DNA of 64,000 nt from an uncultured Flavobacterium sp. (lineage in GTDB: Bacteria; Bacteroidota; Bacteroidia; Flavobacteriales; Flavobacteriaceae): the NCBI RefSeq assembly GCF_946478785.1, contig NZ_CAMLDD010000028.1:1-64000 (forward strand), read 5' to 3'. The position numbers were made by a program, and so were the translations under genes. Under the pieces are notes generated by a model. That model did not search any database. It saw only the letters and a program-made list of their open reading frames with translations, and was not told where the DNA came from. This document shows positions 24,864 through 32,045 of the stretch, piece by piece (within the stretch, counting starts at the first letter, position 1; each line of letters starts with the position of its first letter).

Positions 24864-25168
24864 CTAAAACCTTCAAGGAAACTTGGAGGTTTTTTTATAG
24901 GTAATTTTTACAAAAAATTAGATAAAGTTTAAGTTCGAATCCGGACGATGCCTCTAAAACCTTCAAAGTAATTTGGAGGTTTTTTTATGTTTAATTTTTA
25001 GAAAAAATTTGATAAAGATTAGATTTGAATCCGGACGATGCCTCTAAAACCTTCAAAGTAATTTGGAGGTTTTTTTATGTTTAATTTTTTAGAAAAAATT
25101 AGATAAGATTAGATTCGAATCCGGACGATGTCTCTAAAACCTTCAAAGTAATTTGGAGGTTTTTTTAT
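24844..25168 (+). repeat. 90-bp tandem array of tRNA-Cys 3' end plus terminator
   Basis: The 3' part of tRNA-Cys from the T loop (TTCGAATCCGGACGATGCC) together with the following terminator recurs with an exact 90-base period, starting at 24844, 24934, 25024 and 25114. The first copy belongs to the real tRNA. Copies 2-4 share the terminator loop AGTAAT, while copy 1 has GGAAAC; the stem CCTTCAA/TTGGAGG is the same in all. Copy 3 has TTTGAAT and copy 4 has GATGTC. The last copy breaks off just after its T run. Confidence 0.95.
24868..24896 (+). terminator. Terminator of tRNA-Cys
   Basis: CCTTCAA pairs with TTGGAGG around a six-base loop, followed by seven T. The same element recurs in each of the three downstream tandem copies. 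Confidence 0.85.
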
Positions 25169-25175
25169 GCTCATT

Positions 25176-25268
25176 TTTGTCCTTGCGAGGAACGAAGCAA
25201 TCTCATTAAGCATATCAATATTTCGAAAATTATAGTAGTGAGATTGCTTCGTTCCTCGCAAGGACAAA
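25176..25268. repeat. Long perfect inverted repeat (REP/MITE-like)
   Basis: The 30-base arms 25176-25205 and 25239-25268 are perfectly complementary across a 33-base loop. The arm reads TTTGTCCTTGCGAGGAACG and on to CTCA. It is GC-richer than its surroundings, begins within 10 bases of the end of the tRNA-tail array, and encodes nothing. Similar TTGCGAGGAACGAAGCAATC palindromes are widespread in bacterial genomes as far as I recall; this was not checked. Confidence 0.85.
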
Positions 25269-25288
25269 GCACACTTATAAACATAAAA

Positions 25289-25312
25289 AAGCCTCTGAAA
25301 TACAGAGGCTTT
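25289..25312 (-). terminator. Intrinsic terminator of the LysE-family gene
   Basis: AAGCCTCTG and CAGAGGCTT form a perfect stem followed on the minus strand by a T run (plus-strand A run at 25285-25290). Confidence 0.85.
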
Positions 25313-25339
25313 AGTTTATATTTTATAGTTATTAATAAA

Positions 25340-26017
25340 CTACTTCTCTATCTTCTCAAAAGCATTTCTAACCATTTCCTTCTCTTTTGGAAACCATCCC
25401 TGAGTAATTAACACCACTCCAAAAACCATTAAAACAATACTTATTCCTTTTTTGATTTTAAGAATATTAACGGGTGTCATTTTAGATTTTAGTTGTTTGG
25501 CTAATAGGATTTTAATACAATCTACAAGTAAATAAGTTATAATTACTGATGTAAAAAAAGTAAACATTCTGTAGTTTTGCATTTCTAATTTTGGTCCGAC
25601 AGAAATAATAACAGCTAACCAAAATCCTAAGACTCCAATATTAATAACGTTCAATAAAAAACCTTTTATAAACAGACTACCATAGTTTCTTTTGATGATG
25701 TCACGGTCTATTTCTTCATCATTAATTTTCTCTCCTTTCTTAAGTTTTACAAAGGAAATTATACCATAAGCAAGCATAATTATTCCGCCAAAAATAAAGA
25801 GCGCCGGCTTATCTTTTAAACTCTGAATTAACCTGTAACTTCCTAAATACGCAATAGCAATAAAAAAAACGTCACCTAATACTACACCAAGATCAAAGAC
25901 AATTGCAGCTCTGAATCCTTTTGTAATACTGGTTTCCAGTAATATAAAAAATACCGGACCTACCATGAAACTTAAAAAAAGTCCCCATGGCAGTCCAGCT
26001 AAGATATCATTTATCAT
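25340..26017 (-). CDS. LysE/RhtB-family exporter
   Basis: A 225-residue inner-membrane protein with about six hydrophobic spans, of the LysE family that exports amino acids or their analogues. The N-terminal GLPWGLFLSFMVGPVFFILLETSITKGFRAA (about 8-38) matches the family signature, including the conserved GPVFF and a charged EKGE-like loop later. The substrate is unknown. The start is ATG at 26017. It lies 15 bases downstream of the head GIN gene and shares its direction, and a terminator follows, so gin and lysE probably form one unit. Confidence 0.85.
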   Translation of the reverse strand: MINDILAGLPWGLFLSFMVGPVFFILLETSITKGFRAAIVFDLGVVLGDVFFIAIAYLGSYRLIQSLKDKPALFIFGGIIMLAYGIISFVKLKKGEKINDEEIDRDIIKRNYGSLFIKGFLLNVINIGVLGFWLAVIISVGPKLEMQNYRMFTFFTSVIITYLLVDCIKILLAKQLKSKMTPVNILKIKKGISIVLMVFGVVLITQGWFPKEKEMVRNAFEKIEK

Positions 26018-26032
26018 CCAAACTCAATTTGT

Positions 26033-26701
26033 TTATTTTACTTCCTCAATCTTTCCTCCAAAAACGGTTTTTTGATTAATTTGTTTTGGTTTCCCGTAAA
26101 TGTAAATAGAGCCTCCTGCGCTTACTTTTGCATCAACTAGCGTAGATGCATTCACATCTGCTTTTCCTCCCGCAGAAACGCTTACTTTAGTCTGAGCAGT
26201 ATCTAATTTACTTGCTAACAAATAACCACCTGCTCCTAATTTTGCATCCTGATTAGTAGCTTTACCAGTTAACGTAATTTCTCCCCCAGAAACTGAACTT
26301 ACATTCAATTTTTCAACATCGACATCAACATTGATCTTCCCTCCTTCTTGTGCACTTACTTTAAAAGATGTTGCCTTTATACTTTCTTTACTTGAAACAA
26401 TAGCACCTTCATTAACATCTATTAGTTCAATATGTTTGTAATATAAGGTAATATCCAAATCATCACCGGATAATAATTTTGGAAAAGGCATTCTTAGTTT
26501 TAATAAACCTGCTTTGTTAACCACTTCGACTTCAGATTCCCTTGCTCCTTTTATAACAATTTTATTTTCTGAAGACTGTACTAATTTTACACTCAATTTA
26601 TCAAAAACTTTTACTGAATCGAAATCTCCTAATTCTTTGGTTACCTGACCAAAAGATAATTGTGCAAGTAATATTGCGGCTCCTATAATTAATTTTTTCA
26701 T
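26033..26701 (-). CDS. Head GIN domain (DUF2807) secreted protein
   Basis: A 222-residue secreted protein with a signal peptide (residues 1-18, ending LSFGQ) and a repetitive beta-helix-like body in which Gly, Ser, Asn and Lys recur about every 20 residues (GGKINVDVDVEKLNVSSVSGGEITLTG). This is typical of the DUF2807 / putative auto-transporter adhesin head GIN domain of Bacteroidota. The function is unknown, perhaps surface adhesion. It lies between rnr and the LysE gene on the same strand. Confidence 0.85.
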   Translation of the reverse strand: MKKLIIGAAILLAQLSFGQVTKELGDFDSVKVFDKLSVKLVQSSENKIVIKGARESEVEVVNKAGLLKLRMPFPKLLSGDDLDITLYYKHIELIDVNEGAIVSSKESIKATSFKVSAQEGGKINVDVDVEKLNVSSVSGGEITLTGKATNQDAKLGAGGYLLASKLDTAQTKVSVSAGGKADVNASTLVDAKVSAGGSIYIYGKPKQINQKTVFGGKIEEVK

Positions 26702-26724
26702 TTTCTAATTTTTAAATTTATCAA

Positions 26725-28905
26725 CTATTCTGCTCTTCGTAAAAAATGAAAATCTAATTGTTTTTTAACCAAATCGGCATTTTTTACTTTAACGTAAATT
26801 TCATCTCCTAATTGCAAAATGCTGTTGGATGTCGCGCCAACCAAAGCATATTGTTTTTCATCGAAAGTATAATAATCGTCTTTTATTTCTCTGATTCTCA
26901 CCATTCCTTCACATTTGTTCGAAACAATTTCAACATAAATTCCCCATTCTGTAACTCCTGAAATAACTCCCAAAAATTCTTCATCCTGGTGATCCTGCAT
27001 GTATTTCACCTGCATGTATTTGATACTGTCACGTTCAGCGTTAGTCGCTAAACTTTCCATATTTGAACAATGTAGACATTTTGTTTCGTAAACTTCTTCG
27101 TCTACAGATTTGCCTGCATCCAAATAATATTGTAATAATCTATGAACCATTACATCCGGATAACGACGAATTGGTGAAGTAAAATGGCTGTAATAGTCAA
27201 AAGCCAAACCATAATGACCAATATTTTCTGTAGAATATTTGGCTTTACTCATACTTCTAATGGCAAGCGTATCAATCAGATTCTGTTCTTTTTTTCCATT
27301 CACTTCTTCCATCAATGCATTCAAAGACTTAGAAATATCGCCTTTGTTACGGAAATCTATTTTATAGCCAAACTTAGCAATGACTGTTGCCATAGCAATT
27401 AATTTGTCCTCATTTGGTTCATCATGGATTCTATAAACAAATGTTTTCTTTTGCTTTCCAATGTATTCTGCCACTTTTCTATTGGCCAAAAGCATGAATT
27501 CTTCAATCAGATGATTGGCATCTTTAGATACTTTGAAATAAACTCCTTCCGGTTCTCCTTCAGCATCCAGATTGAATTTTACCTCTACTTTATCAAAAGA
27601 AATAGCGCCATTGGCCATTCTTTTCTTTCTTAAAATCTTTGCTAATTCATCTAATTTTAAAGTAGCTTCAACAATTTCATTTGAAACAACATAAGATGCT
27701 CCTGTAATTGAAATATCAACAGGAATTGTATTGTCTTTTGTTTCAATGATATATTGTGCTTCTTCATAAGCAAAACGCTGATCTGAATAAATTACCGTTC
27801 TTCCAAACCACTGGTTAATAACCTGAGATGTCGGAGAAACTTCAAATACAGCAGAAAACGTATATTTCTCTTCATTTGGACGTAATGAACACGCAAAATT
27901 AGATAAAACTTCCGGAAGCATTGGCACTACTCTATCGACCAAATAAACCGAAGTTGCTCTTTGATATGCTTCATCATCTAAGATTGTTCCTTCTTCCAGA
28001 TAATACGAAACATCAGCAATATGAATTCCGATTTCATAATTTCCGTTTTCTAACTTTTTGAAAGACAAGGCATCATCAAAATCTTTAGCATCTTTTGGAT
28101 CGATCGTAAACGTAAGCGTATCACGCATATCACGACGTTTTGCAATCTCTGATTCCTGAATCGAAGTATCTATTTTTTGTGCAAAGACCTCTACTTCTAC
28201 CGGAAAATCAGATGGTAAACCATATTCAGCTAAAATAGCATGAATCTCAGTATTGTGTTCTCCTGGTTTTCCTAAAACTTTAATCACAGATCCAAATGGA
28301 CTATCGGCTCTTTTTGGCCAGTCTTCAATAGTAACCAAAACAACATCACCATTTTCTGCTTCTCCAAATTTATCTTTCGGAATAAAAATATCGGTATACA
28401 TTTTAGGATTTGCTGTCGATACAAAAGCAAAATTGGGCTGAATATCAATAACTCCAACAAATTCTGTTTTGTTTCTTTCGACTACTTCTATAACCTCGCC
28501 TTCAGCACGTTTTCCTTTTCTTCTGTTGTAAACGTAAACTTTTACTTTGTCTTTGTCTAAAGCACGATTCAAATTATTGGTCGGAATAAAAACATCTTCA
28601 GTAAAATCAGGACAAACAAAATAAGCCGTTTTTCTGCTGGTCATATCAATTGTTCCTTCGTAATAATCCTCACTTACCGCTTTGATTAAATATTTTCCCG
28701 GTTCTGATTCTATAATCTTTTTGGATGAAGCCAGAATTTTTAAATCTTTTATAATCTGGTTTCTGCTTTTAGTATCGTCAAGTTCAAGCTTTGCTACTAT
28801 TTGTTTATAATTGAATGCTTTATTGGCATTTTTCGATAAAACTTTTAAAATTTTGCCAGAGAAATCGTTCTCATTTTTTATCGGTTTTCTAATTTTCTTA
28901 CTCAT
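26725..28905 (-). CDS. rnr: Ribonuclease R
   Basis: RNase R is a processive 3'-to-5' exoribonuclease able to degrade structured RNA. The 726-residue protein has an N-terminal winged-helix region (about 12-70), cold-shock domains, the catalytic RNB domain (about 240-570) with the conserved IDPKDAKDFDDALS metal-binding stretch, and a C-terminal S1 RNA-binding domain (about 640-725, EFLGVISGVTEWGIYVEI). All landmark elements are present. The start is ATG. It reads away from the 29.3-30.2 kb gap. A Lys-rich N-terminus and length near 720-750 fit the Bacteroidota form. Confidence 0.96.
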   Translation of the reverse strand: MSKKIRKPIKNENDFSGKILKVLSKNANKAFNYKQIVAKLELDDTKSRNQIIKDLKILASSKKIIESEPGKYLIKAVSEDYYEGTIDMTSRKTAYFVCPDFTEDVFIPTNNLNRALDKDKVKVYVYNRRKGKRAEGEVIEVVERNKTEFVGVIDIQPNFAFVSTANPKMYTDIFIPKDKFGEAENGDVVLVTIEDWPKRADSPFGSVIKVLGKPGEHNTEIHAILAEYGLPSDFPVEVEVFAQKIDTSIQESEIAKRRDMRDTLTFTIDPKDAKDFDDALSFKKLENGNYEIGIHIADVSYYLEEGTILDDEAYQRATSVYLVDRVVPMLPEVLSNFACSLRPNEEKYTFSAVFEVSPTSQVINQWFGRTVIYSDQRFAYEEAQYIIETKDNTIPVDISITGASYVVSNEIVEATLKLDELAKILRKKRMANGAISFDKVEVKFNLDAEGEPEGVYFKVSKDANHLIEEFMLLANRKVAEYIGKQKKTFVYRIHDEPNEDKLIAMATVIAKFGYKIDFRNKGDISKSLNALMEEVNGKKEQNLIDTLAIRSMSKAKYSTENIGHYGLAFDYYSHFTSPIRRYPDVMVHRLLQYYLDAGKSVDEEVYETKCLHCSNMESLATNAERDSIKYMQVKYMQDHQDEEFLGVISGVTEWGIYVEIVSNKCEGMVRIREIKDDYYTFDEKQYALVGATSNSILQLGDEIYVKVKNADLVKKQLDFHFLRRAE

Positions 28906-29058
28906 ATATCTTTTTCTTAAAGCCTTAAAATTACAAATAAGATATCAGATAACAGATTTTAACAATTAGAATTATTAAAATTATAACTTAAGTCTCCATA
29001 AATTCAATAATTTATTAAAGGTGATTTTGAGTTAACATATTTTAATAATGCTATTTCG

Positions 29059-29066
29059 TATCTTTA
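29059..29066 (+). promoter_or_regulatory. Possible -7 element of the DUF2007 gene
   Basis: TATCTTTA matches TAnnTTTG except for the last base. It ends 14 bases before ATG 29081 and lies downstream of an alternative ATG at 29048, which supports the shorter reading. Confidence 0.4.
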
Positions 29067-29080
29067 TAAAAAGACCTTTT

Positions 29081-29314
29081 ATGGAAAGCTTTAAAACGAT
29101 TGCCATATTCAATTACGACCATGAAACGGTCATTCTGAAACACTTATTACAGCAAGAAGGAATTCCTTATTTTTTTGAAAACGAAATGACCTTGTCAGTT
29201 GTTCCAATGTACACCACAGCGCTGGGTGGAATCAAACTTAAAGTTCATCCTGAAGATTTCGAAGAAGTTCAGCAGATTCTGGATAATCTCAACAATCCGC
29301 TTAAAATCGTTTAA
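29081..29314 (+). CDS. DUF2007 domain protein
   Basis: A 77-residue protein of the DUF2007 (putative signal-transducing) type. It begins MESFKTIAIFNYDHETVILKHLLQQEGIPYFFENE, matching the family pattern of a strand, a helix carrying the xLxxxGI motif, and an exposed loop, and ends with KVHPEDFEEVQQILDN. The family is a small PII-like fold found in many Bacteroidota, with no proven biochemical role. ATG 29081 is preferred over ATG 29048 because a -7-like element lies between them and the family starts at this point. It is divergent from rnr. Confidence 0.82.
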   Translation: MESFKTIAIFNYDHETVILKHLLQQEGIPYFFENEMTLSVVPMYTTALGGIKLKVHPEDFEEVQQILDNLNNPLKIV

Positions 29315-30171
29315 ACAATTCTTTTTTTTCCATTCTAAATTTTTTTTTGCTTTTCAAATTTCAAAGTTGTCAACATATATTAAATACAACAAAAAGAAAA
29401 TTTTAAATTTAATTAATTTTTGATGGTTATTATAGTGTGTTAATATGTGCAATAATTTTATTTTTAAAAGTATTGAAATGAAGTTTCTCTTAGTTATATA
29501 GAGTTATCAACATACTTATATTTTGTTAAATGATTAATTTATAAGACTTTTTGTATTTTAATTAACAATGGTTGACAACCAAAAATGAATTCATTTTGTA
29601 GATAAGTTCATATGTTGAGATTTGTTGAAAATGACATTTTTGATATTGATAACTTTTCTAAAAATTCATCAAACTTTATTAGGATTTTCAATTCGGGTTT
29701 TGGATTAGGTTTTTTTTCGACACAACCAAAAAATACTTCTAATTTTCTATCTTAACTTATTAACAAATAATGTTAATTTAAGGTTAACTGAATATCAAGC
29801 AATTACGTTTAGGTATTAACATTCTAAAATTTTAACAAAAAGAGTACTCATTTCTTATTGATTATCAGATTGTTATAGAGATATTGAATTGTTAAAAAAA
29901 GATAATGTTTTGATATGAAGTGATTTATAAATTGATATTTATTTGAAACAAAATAATGTTCATTCTTCTAATAGTTGATAAAAGAAATCTTTTAATCTTT
30001 GACTAAAGTAGAATGTTAAGTTTAAATCAAAAGTATTCTTTTCAATGAATTTAACTAATTATAATTGAAATAATAAGTACAAAAAATCATAACTAACTTT
30101 TCTTTTTGAAATAGAAGTACTTCGAGATTGTTTGGTTAAATTTGCATTTACACAACTTAATATAATTTAAA
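29315..30171. other. 857-bp AT-rich gene-free gap, candidate replication origin
   Basis: No gene is seen. The stretch is strikingly AT-rich, with runs of A and T, and includes DnaA-box-like words: TTATCAACA at 29504-29512, TTGTCAACA at 29367-29375 and TTATTAACA at 29757-29765, plus several TGTTGA words. Genes left of it are mainly on the minus strand and genes right of it mainly on the plus strand. This is the pattern expected around oriC, but the boxes do not match TTATCCACA exactly, and dnaA is not in the window. A promoter for rpiB lies at its right end. Confidence 0.35.
30137..30144 (+). promoter_or_regulatory. -7 element TAAATTTG of rpiB
   Basis: An exact TAnnTTTG match 28 bases before the rpiB ATG, with a TTTTTG word about 30 bases further upstream as a candidate -33 element. 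Confidence 0.6.
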
Positions 30172-30603
30172 ATGAAAATTTCGATAGGAAACGATCACGC
30201 AGGACCAGAGTATAAAAAAGCAATTGTCGCCATGCTAAAAGCAAAAGGATATGAAGTAACCAATTACGGAACAGATTCTGAAGATTCTGTTGATTATCCT
30301 GATTTTGGTCATCCCGTTGCGAATGATGTATCTGAAGGAAAAGCTGATTTTGGAATCGTAATCTGCGGAAGCGGAAACGGAATTGCAATGACAGTTAACA
30401 AACATCCAAAAGTAAGAGCTGGTTTATGCTGGACTAAAGAAATTGCGGTTTTGATTCGTTTGCATAATGATGCAAACATTATTAGTATTCCGGCACGTTT
30501 TACATCAATTCCGCAAGCAGTAGAAATGGTTGAAACTTTTCTGAGCACAGAATTTGAAGGCGGAAGACACCAAAACAGAGTAGATAAAATTGCTTGTCAA
30601 TAA
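30172..30603 (+). CDS. rpiB: Ribose-5-phosphate isomerase B
   Basis: RpiB interconverts ribose 5-phosphate and ribulose 5-phosphate in the pentose phosphate pathway. The 143-residue length is usual. The N-terminal IGNDHAGPEYK and the catalytic CGSGNGIAM stretch with Cys65 are intact. The C-terminal FEGGRHQNRVDKI matches the phosphate-binding and closing region of the RpiB/LacAB family. It is followed six bases later by a cation-efflux gene on the same strand, so the two are probably co-transcribed. LacA/B-type sugar isomerase activity is less likely without a lactose cluster. Confidence 0.95.
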   Translation: MKISIGNDHAGPEYKKAIVAMLKAKGYEVTNYGTDSEDSVDYPDFGHPVANDVSEGKADFGIVICGSGNGIAMTVNKHPKVRAGLCWTKEIAVLIRLHNDANIISIPARFTSIPQAVEMVETFLSTEFEGGRHQNRVDKIACQ

Positions 30604-30609
30604 ATAAAA

Positions 30610-31524
30610 ATGGGTCACAACCATAATCATCATCACGGACATCATCATGAAGTGACAGGTAAAAATTTATCAATTTCAATTATTCTGAATATTGGTATTA
30701 CTGTTGCACAAATTATCGGCGGATTTATTTCCGGCAGTTTATCCTTATTATCTGATGCGCTGCATAATTTTAGTGATGTTATTTCTTTGATTTTGAGTTT
30801 TGTGGCACACAAACTGGCAAAAAGAAAGCCAACCTCCTCCAGTACATTTGGTTATAAAAGAGCCGAACTTCTTGCCGCATTTATTAATGCGGCAACTTTA
30901 ATTATTGTTGCCCTTTTTTTGATTTACGAAGCTATTGTCAGATTTTCAGAACCGGTTGTAATTGCTTCTAATCTGGTTATTTGGCTGTCTGTTTTAGGAA
31001 TTGCCTTCAACGGATTTTCTGCAATTATTCTAAAAAAAGATGCTGATCACAATTTAAATATGAAATCGGCTTATCTACATCTTCTTACAGATATGATGGC
31101 TTCTGTTGCTGTTTTGGCAGGCGGAATTTTAATGAAATATTTTCAGTGGTTTTGGGTAGATAGCGTTATCACTCTTGGAATTGCTCTTTATTTGATTTTG
31201 ATGAGTTTTGATTTATTAAAATCATCTGTTAAAATGCTTTTGCTTTTTACTCCACAGGATTTAAATATTGAAGAAATTGCCAAAAAAATCCACACCGTTA
31301 CCGGAAACCATCGTTTATATCATATTCACCTTTGGCATTTAAACGATAATGAACTTCACTTTGAAGCACATTTAGACTGTAAAGAGAATATTTCGATTGC
31401 GGAATTTAATACCATTGTTGCAGAAATTGAAGAAGTTCTATTTCATGATTTTCATATTAATCATTGTACAATTCAGCCTGATTTCGGAAAAAACTGCAGT
31501 AAGGAATTTATATTTCAGGAGTAA
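30610..31524 (+). CDS. Cation diffusion facilitator (CzcD/ZnT-like)
   Basis: A 304-residue inner-membrane exporter of divalent cations, probably Zn2+. The N-terminus MGHNHNHHHGHHHE is a His-rich metal-binding tail. About six membrane spans follow (about 22-215). The transport-site motifs are visible in LLSDALHNFSDV (HxxxD type) and in LHLLTDMMASV (HxxxD). The cytoplasmic C-terminal domain starts near 215 with a DLNIEEIAKKIHTVTGNHRLYHIHLWHL stretch. It follows rpiB closely; no metal regulator is adjacent. Confidence 0.92.
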   Translation: MGHNHNHHHGHHHEVTGKNLSISIILNIGITVAQIIGGFISGSLSLLSDALHNFSDVISLILSFVAHKLAKRKPTSSSTFGYKRAELLAAFINAATLIIVALFLIYEAIVRFSEPVVIASNLVIWLSVLGIAFNGFSAIILKKDADHNLNMKSAYLHLLTDMMASVAVLAGGILMKYFQWFWVDSVITLGIALYLILMSFDLLKSSVKMLLLFTPQDLNIEEIAKKIHTVTGNHRLYHIHLWHLNDNELHFEAHLDCKENISIAEFNTIVAEIEEVLFHDFHINHCTIQPDFGKNCSKEFIFQE

Positions 31525-31559
31525 GTTTCTTGTATTATAAAAGTTCAAAAAAAAAATCG

Positions 31560-31572
31560 GGTGCTTCGCACC
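31560..31572. repeat. Small hairpin after the efflux gene
   Basis: GGTGC and GCACC form a five-pair stem around TTC, after an A run at 31548-31557. It may act as a weak terminator or be a dispersed repeat remnant. Confidence 0.4.
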
Positions 31573-31657
31573 AATATAAATAAACCAGCCGGGCAGATTT
31601 TTTAATTTAGTCGTTTTTGTTTAGGTTTAAAAAGTTAATTCAATCAAAATCAGTCAT

Positions 31658-31927
31658 CTAAACTTTATCATTCAGTTTAAGATAAACTACCATAATCTGG
31701 ACAAGAAAAATTCCGCAAAACTTCACAATAAAAGATGATTTACTCGTTTTATGTCTAAACAATAACATTGCTAACAACAAACCAATGGAACCTCCCAAAA
31801 GAGCCATTGAAAAAAGAGTGTTTTCAGGAATTCTTCGTTTATTTTTAGTAGCCAAATATTTGTCATATCCTGCTATGATAAAGACAACAAAATTTATAAT
31901 TAAAAAATACAGTAATAAAACTTCCAT
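31658..31927 (-). CDS. DUF1294 membrane protein
   Basis: An 89-residue protein with three hydrophobic spans, of the DUF1294 family. The signature stretches are the N-terminal FVVFIIAGYDKYLATKNKRRIPENTLFSMALLGGSIG and the C-terminal HKTSKSSFIVKF, which lie as in other members. The function is unknown. ATG 31927 is chosen because a longer reading would begin at TTG 31942 and because TATCTTTG (minus strand, 31945-31952) would then lie too close. Confidence 0.85.
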   Translation of the reverse strand: MEVLLLYFLIINFVVFIIAGYDKYLATKNKRRIPENTLFSMALLGGSIGLLLAMLLFRHKTSKSSFIVKFCGIFLVQIMVVYLKLNDKV

Positions 31928-31944
31928 AGGCTTCAAATTCAAAA

Positions 31945-31952
31945 CAAAGATA
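31945..31952 (-). promoter_or_regulatory. -7 element TATCTTTG of the DUF1294 gene
   Basis: On the minus strand this reads TATCTTTG, an exact TAnnTTTG match 17 bases before ATG 31927. Confidence 0.65.
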
Positions 31953-32045
31953 TTATTTTAGCGATATAATTATTTCATTTATACAAATACAACAAATGGA
32001 TATAATTATCTAATTTTCAAATTGACACATTATCTCATTCATACA

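Noticed and set aside
24747..24932. Reading frame across the tRNA-Cys gene
   Set aside because: It overlaps a convincing tRNA and its terminator; the encoded peptide is a by-product of the tRNA sequence.
24844..25168. Tandem array considered as CRISPR
   Set aside because: The repeat unit is 90 bases with no unique spacers; the copies are tRNA tails with terminators, and no cas gene is near.
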